A stretch of DNA of 64,000 nucleotides from Aliamphritea spongicola (GCA_024347235.1 AP025283.1:2914001-2978000), one strand, 5' to 3'. Counted from the first letter of the stretch, positions 52,918 through 62,960 are shown. The notes: generated by a model not told the origin, from the sequence alone. Translations and numbers: made by a program.

Positions 52918-52950
52918 AAAAAGCCCGTCCGACAAATGCCGGCGGGCTTT
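52918..52950 (-). terminator. Terminator of the 58-residue protein gene
   Basis: AAAGCCCGTCCG and CCGGCGGGCTTT form the stem. On the minus strand a T-rich stretch (TTTATTGTC) follows. Confidence 0.75.
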
Positions 52951-52974
52951 GGGTCCTCGCTCCGGATGGGTGAA

Positions 52975-53151
52975 TCAGAGCGTTTCCAGGGTGACTTTTA
53001 TCTGTTCAAGGATCATTGCACGGGCAGCAGCTTCATCGGTTTCCGGTACTTCCCATTCCATGATTCTCAGGTATTTATCAACCAGCTTATGAACATCCTG
53101 AGTGATCTGGCTGTGCAGTTTGGCAATTTCGGCCTGTTGTATGTCTGACAT
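52975..53151 (-). CDS. Small soluble protein of 58 residues
   Basis: A short intact gene: MSDIQQAEIAKLHSQITQDV at the start, a middle with KLVDKYLRIMEWEVPETDE, and an end AAARAMILEQIKVTLETL. It is entirely helical and charged, without signal peptide. GGAAAAG lies before ATG 53151, the frame uses the same codon style as its neighbours, and a terminator follows, so I consider it real. I do not recognise a family. It precedes the YfdX gene with a terminator between them. The 244 bases upstream (53152-53395) hold no gene. Confidence 0.6.
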   Translation of the reverse strand: MSDIQQAEIAKLHSQITQDVHKLVDKYLRIMEWEVPETDEAAARAMILEQIKVTLETL

Positions 53152-53395
53152 GATCTTTTCCGGTAAGCGTTAATCGGCGAAGCAACTGAAAGCCGGGCCC
53201 TGACCTGTGCACCTTTACGCGGCAGGAGTCGGTGCGCGGATGCACAGTCACTGCAGAGGCCCGGCATATCATTGCAAGACATCCTAATTTAGTGCTCTGC
53301 AGGCTTCCCCTTGTGCCCTGACAGCAACCGTTTCAGATGTTGAGGAACAGCTTAACGCCCGAAGTTTGGCTGAAATTCGGCAAAAGTTTAAAAAT

Positions 53396-54783
53396 TTAAG
53401 ATTTGGAAAGGCGTTCCGGGATCAGCCTGGGAAAGCGTATCTGAATACGCAGGCCCGGCCCGGCATCCGCCAGAGATATACTGGCATGATGGGCATCCCC
53501 GACGGCTTTCACCAATGCCAGCCCCAGCCCGTTGCCGGGTGTGGTTCTGGACTGGCTGAGACGGGTAAAAGGTTTGAAAACAGTGTCCTGCTCGGCCTCG
53601 GGAATTCCCGGACCGTTATCTTCCACCGTGAGAAGAACATCATCCCCTGCCGTACAGCACTGACTTGCACATGACTGCCAGACGGACAATGGGTAATGGC
53701 ATTGGTGAGCAGGTTAATCAGCATCTGCTGAATCATGCCCGCATCGCAATACAGGTTCAGCTCAGCCTGCTGCTGAGGCAAAACGGTCAGCTGAATGCCG
53801 GCATCCTGAGCGCCAGGCTCAAGTAAATCATAGATTTTCTCCACCAGACCGTGCAATTCAACCTCCGCAAAATTACTGCGGTCGGTATGGGCCTGAATAC
53901 GGGAAATCCGCAAAATAGTATCGAAAGTCTGGTTCAGCTGTTCCAGTTTACTCAGTGCCTGACTGATTTCCTGTTCCGGGTCTTCACCGCGGTCACACTT
54001 ATCGCCGGCTTCATAAAGGGCAATCTGAGCATGTGACAGAGGGGTTTTAAGGTCGTGAGCAATGGCAGTAGCAGTGGCCTGAATGCCGTTCACCAGTGTT
54101 GCCAGATGCTGCAGCTGGGCATTCATCTGCTGGGCGATCAGATCGATCTGATCAGGCTTTTCAGCAACAGGAATCCGGGCGGTCATATCTCCGGCGGCAA
54201 TCGCTTTAAGAATCTGCCCCATGCGCTGTAACTTACGGTAAGAACGGCGGCTGGCCAGATAGCCAAGAACTAAAGCCCCCAGTGACAGGAACACACCGGT
54301 AATCAGTAACCAGAAGATCAGCTGGGTTCTGGCGGCATCAATATGGGCCGTGCTGCGTCCGATAACCAGGGTCATACTGTCCAGCTGTAATACCCGGGCA
54401 TGATAATTCTGTTCTTTATCTGACTGGGGTTCCACCAGCGTCAGACGGGTTTTGCGCCAGCCAACAAAGTCCGGCATCAGGCTTACTTCCCCGGCCAGAT
54501 GTACCTGATCTTTATCAAACAACCCCAGTGCATGATCAAACAATACCGACTGCCTGCCCAGCTCTTCGATGGTTTTGGTAAGCCCTTGCGCCCCTTCGGC
54601 ATCGTAAATGTCTTCAAACAGCAGGGCTTCTTCTTCAAGCTGGGCCCGGGTTTCACTTTCCAGTGTATTGGTGACAGCAGAGACCAGCACAGTCCCGGCC
54701 ACCAGCAGCATGACAATAAAAACCGCCAGCAGCTGAACCGCAACCCGAAAGGCCGATCCGGCGGTGATATTAGCGAGGGGCAC
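53396..54783 (-). CDS. Two-component sensor histidine kinase, frameshifted
   Basis: About 462 residues. Membrane helices at residues 15-35 (VQLLAVFIVMLLVAGTVLVS) and about 160-185 flank a periplasmic domain of some 125 residues. A HAMP domain follows (KLQRMGQILKAIAAGDMTAR), the phosphoacceptor AIAHDLKTPLSHAQ, the N box INLLTNAITHCPSG and, after a frame change near 53640, the G1 box VEDNGPGIPEAE and G2 GNGLGLALVKAV. Its ATG overlaps the regulator stop by 14 bases. The signal is unknown; the class resembles QseC/CzcS-type kinases of metal or envelope stress. Confidence 0.9.
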
Positions 54784-55446
54784 GGAGGCTGTACCCCATG
54801 TTACGGACGGTGTGGATCAGTTGCTCAGCAAAGGGTTTGTCCACTTTCTGACGCAGCTTGCTGATATGGGTTTCGACCGCGGTCGTACCCGGGTCAAAAT
54901 TCAAATCCCACACTTTCTCGAGAATGATGGTTTTGCTGACCACTCTGTTGGCGTTTTCCATCAGCAGCTCAAGCAAGGCAAACTCTTTGTTCTTGAGCTC
55001 GATTGCCTGCCCCTGCCTTTCAGCCATCCGGGTAAGAAGGTCCAGTTTGAGATCGTGTACCACCAGTTCAGTTTTTCAGTACTTTCTCCGGGACGCCGGG
55101 AAAGCACAGTGATCCGCGCCAGCAGTTCTGAAAAATGAAACGGCTTAACCATATAGTCATCGCCACCGGCCAGCAGCCCTTCCACTTTGTCGTCCACATC
55201 GGACATGGCAGTGAGAAAGATCACCGGTAACTGACTGCCTGAAGCCCGCAGTGCTTTAACCACTGACAGGCCGTCCATGCCCGGCAGCATCCGGTCAGCA
55301 ATGAACAGGTCACACTGGTTGTAGAGACAATAGGTCAGCGCTTCCCTGCCGTCGGTGACCCAGTCCACCACAAAGCCCTTTTCTATCAGCCCTTTGCGAA
55401 TGTACTCAGCATTGACGACATCATCTTCAGCCAGCAAAATTTTCAT
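54770..55446 (-). CDS. OmpR-family response regulator, frameshifted
   Basis: About 225 residues. Receiver: MKILLAEDDVVNAEYIRKGL, phosphoacceptor Asp in DLFIADRMLPGMDGLSV, Thr in FLTAMSDVDD and Lys in DDYMVKPFHF. The winged helix contains IELKNKEFALLELLMENAN and TAVETHISKLRQKVDKP, ending HTVRNMGYSLRAPR. A frame change lies near 55075 (TTTTTCAG). The first gene of the pair, preceded by GAACGGAACAC; it is transcribed ahead of its kinase, the usual order. No target genes are evident except, by position, the YfdX/MoxR group on the same strand downstream. Confidence 0.92.
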
Positions 55447-55557
55447 CAGTGTTCCGTTCACCTGGTTGCACATTGATCCGGTTATCAGCAGTTTAAGTAC
55501 TGACAACCGGATACAACATAATTATCCCGTCTTAGGAGTGCAACCGCTAAATATTGT

Positions 55558-56001
55558 TTAGCGGGTAAACAGAAGCCGGTAATCCGGCCGGGATTCCAGC
55601 ACGGTGGCCTGAGTATCCTGTGGCTTCATTGAAAAATAGAAACAACCGGAACGCCCGGTATGGCAGGCAGGTCCGTTCTGCCGGACCAGACACAGCAGGC
55701 TGTCGCCGTCGCAGTCCGTGCGCAACTCGAGCAGTTCCTGTGTATGCCCGCTGGTAAGTCCTTTCTCCCACAGCTGATTCCGGCTACGGCTCCAGTAAGT
55801 CACCTGTCCTGTTTCCAGTGTTATACGCAGGGATTCAGCATTCATCCATGCCTGCATCAGCACCTGATAGGTATCGGCACACTGAGTGATCACAGGAATC
55901 AGCCCATCCTGATTAAACGCCAGCTGTTCCAGCAGTTCATCCAGTGGAATACTCTGGCCTGCAGTGGCATCCTCAAGTGCTAAAAAGTATTGATTATGCA
56001 T
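55558..56001 (-). CDS. hisI: Phosphoribosyl-AMP cyclohydrolase (HisI), zinc-starvation copy
   Basis: The intact 147-residue enzyme opens the purine ring of PR-AMP in histidine synthesis. Motifs: FNQDGLIPVITQCADTYQVL, MQAWMNAESLRITLETG, YWSRSRNQLWEKGLTSGHTQ, and the metal-binding DCDGDSLL with NGPACHTG. The canonical enzyme uses Zn and Mg. Its place after folE2 and DUF1826 rather than in a his operon indicates a Zur-regulated paralogue that substitutes under zinc shortage, as known in other bacteria. It starts 11 bases after the DUF1826 stop. The N-terminal extension ALEDATAGQSIPLDELLEQL is of the kind seen in such second copies. Confidence 0.9.
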   Translation of the reverse strand: MHNQYFLALEDATAGQSIPLDELLEQLAFNQDGLIPVITQCADTYQVLMQAWMNAESLRITLETGQVTYWSRSRNQLWEKGLTSGHTQELLELRTDCDGDSLLCLVRQNGPACHTGRSGCFYFSMKPQDTQATVLESRPDYRLLFTR

Positions 56002-56012
56002 ACCGCTGCCCC

Positions 56013-56615
56013 TCAGTTGGCAAAGTCAAAACTGAGAAATACCCGGGGTTCTTCAGGGCTGGCCGCCGGCGACCGGTGAACGATGCCCCGCCCTTCATTC
56101 TGCCACCAGCCATCGCCCTTAAGCAGCACCACACTGTGCGGCGGTACACTGTGTTCAGCAGGCGTATCTCCATCCACAGCATTTTCCCGCCATTCAGTGG
56201 TGGCACCGGTGTAGGTTGTTACCAGCCGGCAAGGTACTTTATCAACATGAAACTTCGGGCACATGGCCTGTTGTAACACCTGCAGACGAATACCGATGCG
56301 TGGCAAGTCGAACAGGTAGCTGAACATATCCGCCAGCATGGCGACATCTTCACTGAAGGCGGCTTTGTCCGGATGTTCCGGCAAAATATCATTCAGCCAC
56401 TCTGCAACTTCCGGCTCAGAAAGCACCGTTGATTTACTGGTGAAATGACACTCAGATCCGGCCAGGAAACGGGCATAATTCACCCCATCCTGTTCAGCCT
56501 GCCGCTGCCAGTACACCAGGTTCAGATCCGGTTGATAGATCTCACTGAGAATGACCGGCTGATCGCCACTGCACACATGAGTTGGCTGTGCAGCTAAAGC
56601 CAGTGCGGCGGTCAT
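56013..56615 (-). CDS. DUF1826 protein
   Basis: Intact, 200 residues, no signal peptide. Motifs: VILSEIYQPDLNLVYWQRQ, LADMFSYLFDLPRIGIRLQ and CPKFHVDKVPCRLVTTYTG. Histidines and aspartates in KFHVDK and GIVHRSPA look like the 2-His-1-Asp facial triad of a 2-oxoglutarate/iron oxygenase-like fold, which is my inference. DUF1826 genes are regular members of Zur regulons next to folE2, hisI paralogues and COG0523 GTPases. The start overlaps the folE2 stop by four bases (ATGA). Confidence 0.85.
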   Translation of the reverse strand: MTAALALAAQPTHVCSGDQPVILSEIYQPDLNLVYWQRQAEQDGVNYARFLAGSECHFTSKSTVLSEPEVAEWLNDILPEHPDKAAFSEDVAMLADMFSYLFDLPRIGIRLQVLQQAMCPKFHVDKVPCRLVTTYTGATTEWRENAVDGDTPAEHSVPPHSVVLLKGDGWWQNEGRGIVHRSPAASPEEPRVFLSFDFAN

Positions 56616-57568
56616 AGCCCTGCGCCTTCAGCGGAGAGTTTTTCACCTCCGGTGGGAGCTACCCAGTAGCTTTTAGCAACCGCATCGTGACCGTGCAGAC
56701 TTTCAAAATGCCGTACCTCAACCGTCGCGCTGCGATAACCGGTTACCGCATCCAGAATCCGCCGGCTGGCATCTTCCACATACATCAGGTTGCTGCCGTT
56801 ACGCAGTGCAAATGCCTGTTCATCGGCACGTTTCACGAAGGTTTGTACCGGGGTTTGCACCGCAGACTCAATCTGCTCTATCAGCGTTTGTAAACCAAAA
56901 CACGCTGAATCCTCAGGCACATCCACCGACACACGGGCGACACTGCGCTGGCTGTGAGGGGTGGCAATACTGCCCTGTTCCTGTAACCACTGGCTTATTT
57001 CTGCAACATCCGGTACAGCTCCTTCCGCAAAAGCAGCACTGAAATGTTCACTCAGCGCCTGGCGGGACAGTGCCGCTGAACAGGGGCAGGTTGACGAATA
57101 CGCCACTTCCACCGTCGATGTAATCTTTGTATGACCTTCTTTATCCGTTCCGGCAGAAAGCTCAACCGCATATCCCTGCCAGCCAGCGGCCTGCTCTGTC
57201 AGCAGTGCCGGGCGTAACAGCAGTAAATCAAAACGAACAGTGATCGCCGCCTGATAGGAGTTACAGTCTGCATGGCTGGTTACACATTCCTGCAGGCATT
57301 CAAGTACTGCAGGAACGGTTAGCGGCTGTTGGGTCAGCGCCAGCAGGGCACGGTAAAGCCGGGACATATGGATGCCTTTCCGTGCTCCCTCCCCACCCGG
57401 AAGATCTATTCCCAGATCAACAGTTGCCGTTACCGGCACAGGCTCCTGCGTTGAGTCAGCAGCAACAATTTTTAACGGTAATCTGATATTTTCCATGCCC
57501 ACCCAGTCCAGAGAATGACTGTGGGATGGCATCAGATGGCGGGCAGTATCCGGCAGAGAGGCGTTCAA
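56612..57568 (-). CDS. folE2: GTP cyclohydrolase IB (FolE2)
   Basis: Intact, 318 residues. FolE2 converts GTP to dihydroneopterin triphosphate for folate synthesis and can work with metals other than zinc. Motifs: the N-terminal SLDWVGMENIRLPLKI, DLPGGEGARKGIHMSRLYRAL, the catalytic-cysteine region VAYSSTCPCSAALSRQ, and TFVKRADEQAFALRNGSNLM with VEDASRRIL. The start is TTG 57568 with AGGAG seven bases upstream. It is the first gene of the unit and is preceded by a Zur-like box at 57672-57686. It is thus the zinc-free substitute for FolE1. Confidence 0.93.
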   Translation of the reverse strand: MNASLPDTARHLMPSHSHSLDWVGMENIRLPLKIVAADSTQEPVPVTATVDLGIDLPGGEGARKGIHMSRLYRALLALTQQPLTVPAVLECLQECVTSHADCNSYQAAITVRFDLLLLRPALLTEQAAGWQGYAVELSAGTDKEGHTKITSTVEVAYSSTCPCSAALSRQALSEHFSAAFAEGAVPDVAEISQWLQEQGSIATPHSQRSVARVSVDVPEDSACFGLQTLIEQIESAVQTPVQTFVKRADEQAFALRNGSNLMYVEDASRRILDAVTGYRSATVEVRHFESLHGHDAVAKSYWVAPTGGEKLSAEGAGL

Positions 57569-57671
57569 GCAAGAGCTCCTGAATATAAAAGAAAAGCTAT
57601 CGGTTACTGCCCAGATTCATCTCGGATGTCGGCAGGTCCAGTAACCGGACTACACTACTTATGCTAAGAGA

Positions 57672-57686
57672 TGTTATGTTATAACA
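57672..57686 (-). promoter_or_regulatory. Zur box upstream of folE2
   Basis: TGTTATGTTATAACA differs in one base from the gammaproteobacterial Zur consensus TGTTATA-N-TATAACA. It lies 104 bases before the folE2 start. Repression in the presence of zinc is expected. Confidence 0.75.
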
Positions 57687-57723
57687 ATTCTTTTTATATC
57701 TACAAGCAACATTTATCTGCAAG

Positions 57724-58638
57724 CTAAACGCTCAGTAACCGCTGATGCTCCAAACCGGCATAATGTAACTTCAGAAAATCCAGCAGTACCCTGAGTTTCT
57801 TGGTTTTCGCCGCGCCCGGCGCAAACACTCCATACACTTCAATATCGTTAAGCTGATAATCATCCAGTACAGACTCCAGCGTTCTCCCGTGGATTTTCGG
57901 CGCGGCATCATAAGCAGGTATCCGGCCCAGCCCGTGCCCACCCTCCACAAACGCGGTACGGGCAGCGGCATTATTAGTAGAGATATCCCCTTGGGGCCGG
58001 ATGCTAAAAGAACGTTCCCTTTGCGCAGCTCCAGGCTGCCCGATGACAGCTGATACATAATCCAGTTATGGCGGCTCAGATCTTCCGGTGACAGTGGCCG
58101 GCCATGTTTACGGAAATACGCCGGCGATCCGCAGATATGGGTTTTCAGCACCGCCAGCTGCACCGCCTGTAAAGAAGAGTCCGCCAGTGGGGCGCCCCTG
58201 ATTGCCAGATCAATGCCTTCTTCCAGAATATTCACCACCTGATCCGCCAGCACGATATCCAGCTCGATCCTGGGATAGCGTTGTTTAAACTCATTCAGTG
58301 CCGGCACAATAATCTGCAACCCCATATTCACCGGACAGGTAATTTTCAGTAATCCTTCCGGCACCTGCCTGAAGTTTTCCATCTGCTGTTGTGCTGAAGC
58401 AGCCTGTTCCGTGATGGCTTTGCAGTACGCGTAATAGCTGCGGCCTTCATCCGTCAGGGATAACGAACGGGTTGACCGGTTAAGTAACTGCACCCTAACT
58501 GACGCTCAAGCTTTTGATGTGATAACTGACCACACCACGGGACAACCCCATATGGCGGGCAGCCGCGCTGAAACTGCCCCGTCCCGCTACATGGGCAAAA
58601 ACCACCATACTTTTGAGCTGTTCAAAAGACAGATCCAT
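57724..58638 (-). CDS. LysR-family transcriptional regulator, frameshifted
   Basis: About 304 residues. The HTH is MDLSFEQLKSMVVFAHVAGR, SFSAAARHMGLSRGVVSYHI. The effector domain has GLLKITCPVNMGLQIIVPAL, EFKQRYPRIELDIVLADQ and ILEEGIDLAIRGAPLADSSL, the last being the typical RIG/RGAPL segment. Frame changes lie near 58515 and 57985. It diverges from the DJ-1-type gene, the classic LysR arrangement, and probably controls it; the signal may be a reactive aldehyde or a thiol-reactive compound. Confidence 0.88.
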
Positions 58639-58755
58639 AAAGCACCCTTTGTATCAATTATTAAAACAAAGTTACCAATTTAATAACCATTATGTAATCA
58701 GGCTGATTAATTCATACTGCAGTTATTCTGGATTCTTACTTGAAGGACACTGCTC

Positions 58756-59444
58756 ATGTCACAGTTAAACATTCTTATGGTGCTGACCTCTCACTCTGAA
58801 CTGGGTAATACCGGCGAGAAGACCGGTTTCTGGGTGGAAGAATTCGCTGCACCTTACTACGTCTTTGCAGATGCCGGCGTAAATATCACCCTCGCATCCC
58901 CGCCGGTGGCCAGCCTCCGGTAGACCCTAAAAGTGAACTTCCTGATTTTCAGACCGATGCTACCCGTCGTTTTGATGCTGACAAACCGGCTCAGCAACAA
59001 CTTGCTGCCACGCTGCCCCTCAGTGAAATCAAGGCTGATGACTACGATGCAGTATTTTTCCCCGGTGGCCACGGCCCGCTGTGGGACCTGACAGAAGATC
59101 AGCATTCGATTGCGCTGATTGAAGCAATGATCCGCAGTAACAAGCCGGTTTCAGCGGTCTGTCATGCCAGTGCTGTGCTCTTGCATGCTAAAGATTCTAC
59201 CGGTACGGCAGTGGTTAAAGACCGGGCGGTAACAGGCTTCAGTAACAGTGAAGAAGCAGCCGTACAGTTAACCGAAATCGTCCCGTTCTTACTGGAAGAT
59301 GCTCTGCTGGCTGCCGGTGCGGAATATCAGAAAGCGGAAGACTGGCACGCCTTTGCCATACAGGATGGCCTGATCATTACCGGCCAGAACCCTGCCAGTT
59401 CGGAGCTGGTTGCCGAAAAACTGCTGGGACATCTGAACGGCTAA
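58756..59444 (+). CDS. DJ-1/PfpI family protein (Hsp31-like, glyoxalase III type), frameshifted
   Basis: About 229 residues. The start SQLNILMVLTSHSELGNTG continues with EKTGFWVEEFAAPYYVFADAG, with the Glu that assists catalysis. The nucleophile elbow is KPVSAVCHASAVLLHA, preceded by YDAVFFPGGHGPLWDL. The C-terminal part has PFLLEDALLAAGAEY and ITGQNPASSELVAEKLL. This is the Hsp31-like type 1 glutamine amidotransferase group, many of which detoxify methylglyoxal without glutathione. A frame change lies near 58905 (CCCCGCCGG). AAGGACACTGCTC precedes ATG 58756. Confidence 0.88.
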
Positions 59445-59461
59445 ACTCTCTTTCTTTTGCC

Positions 59462-59487
59462 TGACCTTCACGTCTGACCTTCACGTC
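59462..59487. repeat. 13-bp tandem duplication
   Basis: TGACCTTCACGTC occurs twice in direct succession, followed by TGA, in the space between the DJ-1 gene and topB. It may be a replication slip. Confidence 0.7.
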
Positions 59488-59567
59488 TGAAGCGATCTGT
59501 CATCCCCCGATATGACCGGTGACAGGTCAGGCCCCTTCTTCAGAGCCGTTTCGTTTATATACAGGCT

Positions 59568-61535
59568 TTATGCAGTTGTTGCTTTGCGCTTACGTCCCGC
59601 TGCAGAACGGGTGGTTTTCGCTGATGATTTAGTGGCAGTTCCTTTCGCTTTACCTGTAGTTTTACGGCGTTTGTAGCTCTTTTACGGGCCGGCGAAGCAG
59701 CTTTCAGTGAGGCCGGAATCTGCACCCCGGCTGAGCCTGCCACCAGGTCTTTTAAACTTGTCAGCAATGGTTGCATGAATGCGTCGTAACTGCTCTGCTT
59801 ATGGCAGATATCGTTAAGAGTAGCCTCCCACCGGGCAGTCATATCCGGCGTCGTTGCCGAATCCGGCAAACAACTGATCAAAGCCTTACCCACCTCAGAG
59901 GCTCTTACCGCTTTGCCTTCCCGGTATAAAAACCACGGGTAAACAACAGCTCAATAATGCCGGCACGGGTAGCTTCCGTGCCCAGCCCGTCGGTTTCCTT
60001 CAAAATCTTACGGATATCCGGGTCCTGAACATAACGGGCAATGCCGGTCATCGCCGCCAGCAAAGTAGCATCGGTGAAATATTTAGGGGCTGGGTATGCT
60101 TTTCTTCCACCTCGCCACGCAAACAGTCAACCACCTGCCCCTGATGTAATTCAGGTAACTGCTGATCCTTGCTGGCATCTTTATTCAGCAAATGCTTCCA
60201 GCCCAGCTCCAGCGTACGGTGCGCATTACAGACAAACAAACCACCGGCGATCGTCACCTCGGCCTTAGTTTCAAAGTAACTGTACTTAGGCATAAACTGG
60301 TACAGATAAAGGTGGCGATCAGCGTATAAATTTTCTTCTCAGTCTCACTCAGTGAGGCAGGCATTTTACGGCTGGTGGGGATAATCGCGTGGTGGGCGTC
60401 GACTTTGCTGTCATTCCAGGCTGCACTGCGGCGGCTCAGATCCAGCATCCCGGACACTTTCTCAAAGCCCGGACAATTCCCCAGCACAACGGGCATGACG
60501 TCCTTTGCCAACCCGTGATGCTCCCAGGGCAGATAACGGCTGTCAGAGCGGGGATAGGTAATCAGTTTGTGCCGTTCATACAAACTCTGACAGGTATCCA
60601 GTACCGCCTTGGCATTCATGCCAAAGCGTTTCGCCGCTTCTATCTGCAATGCGGACAGGTTGAACGGTAACGGCGCGGCCTGCTGTTTCTGTTTCTGTTC
60701 CAGTTTTGTGACGGTACCCGGCTGTCCAGAAATTCTGGAGACGACATTCTCCGCCAGCGGACGTGATAACACCCGCCCTTCTTCGTCCTGATATGGCGCA
60801 CAGTTTTCACTGGGTTTCCAGCGGGCCTGAAAATCTTCCTGTTTGTCTGTCTGTAAATGCGCAGTCACTTCATAGAAAGGTTTGGACACAAAGTCTTCTA
60901 TGCTCTGATCCCGCCGAACCACCAGCCCCAGTACCGGGGTCTGTACCCGGCCAACCGACAGCACCCGCTATATCCGGCCTGCTGTCCGCGTAACGTGTAG
61001 GCCCGGGTCATATTCATCCCGTACAGCCAGTCCGCCCGGGAACGGGCCAGTGCTGATACCGACAGAGGCACGAATTCCTGATTAGAACGCAGCTGCTGCA
61101 GTGCCCGGCGCACCGCACTGGCATTCAGGTCGCTGATCAGGCACCGCTGTGTAGCTGCTTTTTAGCTGCGCTGACACCCAGGTAGTTAATGACTTCATCC
61201 ACCAGCAACTGCCCTTCCCGGTCCGGGTCACCAACGTGAACAAGCTGATCTGCCTGCTTAACAAGCTTACGCAATACACTCAGCTGGCTGCGGGTTTTGC
61301 TGCGCGGCTGCAGTTTCCACTGTTCCGGTACTATGGGTAAATGTTCAAAACGCCATTGCTTAAACTGTGGGTCATAGTGATCCGGTTCAGCCTGCTCCAG
61401 CAAATGCCCCAGACACCAACTGACAACATCGCCGTTTCCCAGCCGGATGAACCCCTGATCTTTGCTGTGCGGTTTTGGCAGCACATCGGCCAGTGCCCGT
61501 GCCAGGCTGGGTTTTTCGGCAATATATAAAATCAT
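59568..61535 (-). CDS. topB: DNA topoisomerase III (TopB), frameshifted
   Basis: About 655 residues. Type IA topoisomerase that decatenates single-strand-linked DNA. TOPRIM domain: [51 protein letters not shown] (DxD triad). The active-site tyrosine is in [14 protein letters not shown]. The cleavage domain continues [18 protein letters not shown], and [19 protein letters not shown]-like in the C-terminal part. Frame changes occur near 61140, 60960, 60300, 60090, 59930 and 59680. The last 40 residues, read after the final frame change ([19 protein letters not shown]), are a Lys/Arg/Thr-rich tail that probably binds DNA nonspecifically. Confidence 0.92.
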
Positions 61536-61615
61536 AAATAGCTCAACCGGATAACTTACTGGCTAAATATACAGTTAAGCATTCTGTAACGGCAAGCCCT
61601 GTCAGCCCCAGACAC

Positions 61616-61642
61616 AAAAAAGCAGCCCATGGCTGCTTTTTC
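61616..61642 (-). terminator. Terminator of the glutaredoxin-like gene
   Basis: AAAAAGCAGCC and GGCTGCTTTTT flank CAT. It lies just downstream of the minus-strand stop at 61660 and has T runs on the exit side. Confidence 0.85.
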
Positions 61643-61659
61643 TCACCGCTGAAAGCGGC

Positions 61660-62019
61660 TTATTTTACGTAGTTCTTTTCAAGATACTGAATAATGTCAC
61701 CGGACTCATACATCCAGCGCACACCATCCTGCTCTTCGATTCGCAGGCACGGCACTTTCAGTTTGCCGCCATTCTGCTCAAGCTCAGTTTTGTAATCCTG
61801 ATTACGCTTGGCATCCCGCACTTCTACATTCAGATTAAAGCGGCGCATTGCGCGGCGAACCTTGACGCAGAAAGGACATGCTTCGTACTGATACAGCGAT
61901 AAACTGGCCGTCAGCTTATCCAGCTCAGCCTGCTGTTCAGGCTGCGCTGCATTTTTCGGCGGAGTAAGCGCATTCACCAGTAAAATAATACGGCCAAGAA
62001 TCCAGCGAATAATAAACAC
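61660..62019 (-). CDS. Membrane-anchored glutaredoxin/GST N-domain protein
   Basis: Intact, 119 residues. The N-terminus has one hydrophobic segment (FIIRWILGRIILLVNAL), then a short Gln/Pro linker and a glutaredoxin fold with the active site LYQYEACPFCVKVRRAM (CPFC). The cis-proline is in KVPCLRIEE, and ESGDIIQYLEKNY ends the domain. GTG 62019 is chosen because AGGAAG lies seven bases upstream and the hydrophobic segment then starts the protein. It probably reduces disulfides at the cytoplasmic face. A second glutaredoxin gene starts at 63778. Confidence 0.85.
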   Translation of the reverse strand: MFIIRWILGRIILLVNALTPPKNAAQPEQQAELDKLTASLSLYQYEACPFCVKVRRAMRRFNLNVEVRDAKRNQDYKTELEQNGGKLKVPCLRIEEQDGVRWMYESGDIIQYLEKNYVK

Positions 62020-62358
62020 TTCTATCTTCCTCAGAGAACAAAAACGGTGGGCGATTCTAGCACACAACAACCCCTTGTGACGATGCCGCAGATACGCTTA
62101 ACCGTCAGCACCGGACATATGCACGACAAAGCTGAAATAAAACTGAAAATAATAAACAAATGTTCGAACTTTTCCCTGGCACCGAAGTCACAGGCTAAGC
62201 TGTACAGGGATGAGACAAAATTTTAGCGATTTACCCGGGGTCTGCGCCCTGCGAAACGAAGGACAATACCGTTCCCGCAAGCAGGCGCCCGAGAAAACAA
62301 ATATAAACTTGCAGCCCTGTTATGCAGCAAGAGCAGATTATTGAGTTACGGTGTCACC
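62020..62358. other. 339-base divergent intergenic region
   Basis: Promoters for the glutaredoxin-like gene and the SH3 gene should lie here. A GC-rich tract (62235-62295) may fold into short hairpins, but I could not match it to a known riboswitch. Nothing else is recognised. Confidence 0.4.
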
Positions 62359-62928
62359 ATGCGTTTATTGATTGCTTCCTGTTTTACCCTGGTTTCTCTT
62401 TTCAGCCTGAACACCCAGGCAGCTTATATAAGTGATGATGTTTTTACCTATTACCATGGTGGTCCCAGTGATCAGTACAGGATCACCGGGCGGATTCGCA
62501 GTGGCACCAGCATTACCATTCTGGACCGTAATAAAGACAGCGGCTACGTTAAAATCAAAACCGCTTCAGGGCGTACCGGATGGCTGCCCGGTGCGAATGT
62601 CAGCGAAGGCTCAAGCATGTCGGTCCGTTTTCCCCAGCTGGAAGAAAAACTGGGTAAAAGTAATGCCATGATCACCCAGCAGAATGAAGTTATTCAGTCA
62701 CTGAAACAGCAAACCGTCGGTCTGCAGCAACAGAACAAAGAATACGCCGATACCATTGCCAAGCTGGAACTGGAAATCTCCAGCCTGAACCGCTCCATTA
62801 ACAGCATGGACGACTCAAACCTGATGCGCTGGTTTACCTACGGCGGGCTGGTTGCGTTTGGCGGCCTGGTGCTGGGCCTGATTATCCCGCTGATTCCACG
62901 CCGTAAGAAACGTCCGGACGTGTGGTAA
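62359..62928 (+). CDS. TIGR04211-type SH3 domain membrane protein
   Basis: Intact, 189 residues. A signal peptide (MRLLIASCFTLVSLFSLNTQ) leads to a bacterial SH3 domain (AYISDDVFTYYHGGPSDQY, GTSITILDRNKDSGYVKI, GRTGWLPGANVSEG). A coiled coil rich in Gln/Glu/Leu follows (LKQQTVGLQQQNKEYADTIA), then a C-terminal transmembrane helix (YGGLVAFGGLVLGLIIPLIP) and a basic tail RRKKRPDVW. This is the YgiM-like architecture. The function is unknown, probably at the envelope or septum. I start at ATG 62359; the farther upstream in-frame start has no better site. Confidence 0.88.
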   Translation: MRLLIASCFTLVSLFSLNTQAAYISDDVFTYYHGGPSDQYRITGRIRSGTSITILDRNKDSGYVKIKTASGRTGWLPGANVSEGSSMSVRFPQLEEKLGKSNAMITQQNEVIQSLKQQTVGLQQQNKEYADTIAKLELEISSLNRSINSMDDSNLMRWFTYGGLVAFGGLVLGLIIPLIPRRKKRPDVW

Positions 62929-62960
62929 GTCCGGATATTCTTCAGAAAGAAAGTCAGATA

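Noticed and set aside
62220-62340. Cyclic di-GMP or other riboswitch upstream of the SH3 gene
   Set aside because: The GC-rich tract does not show the conserved core of any riboswitch I know.
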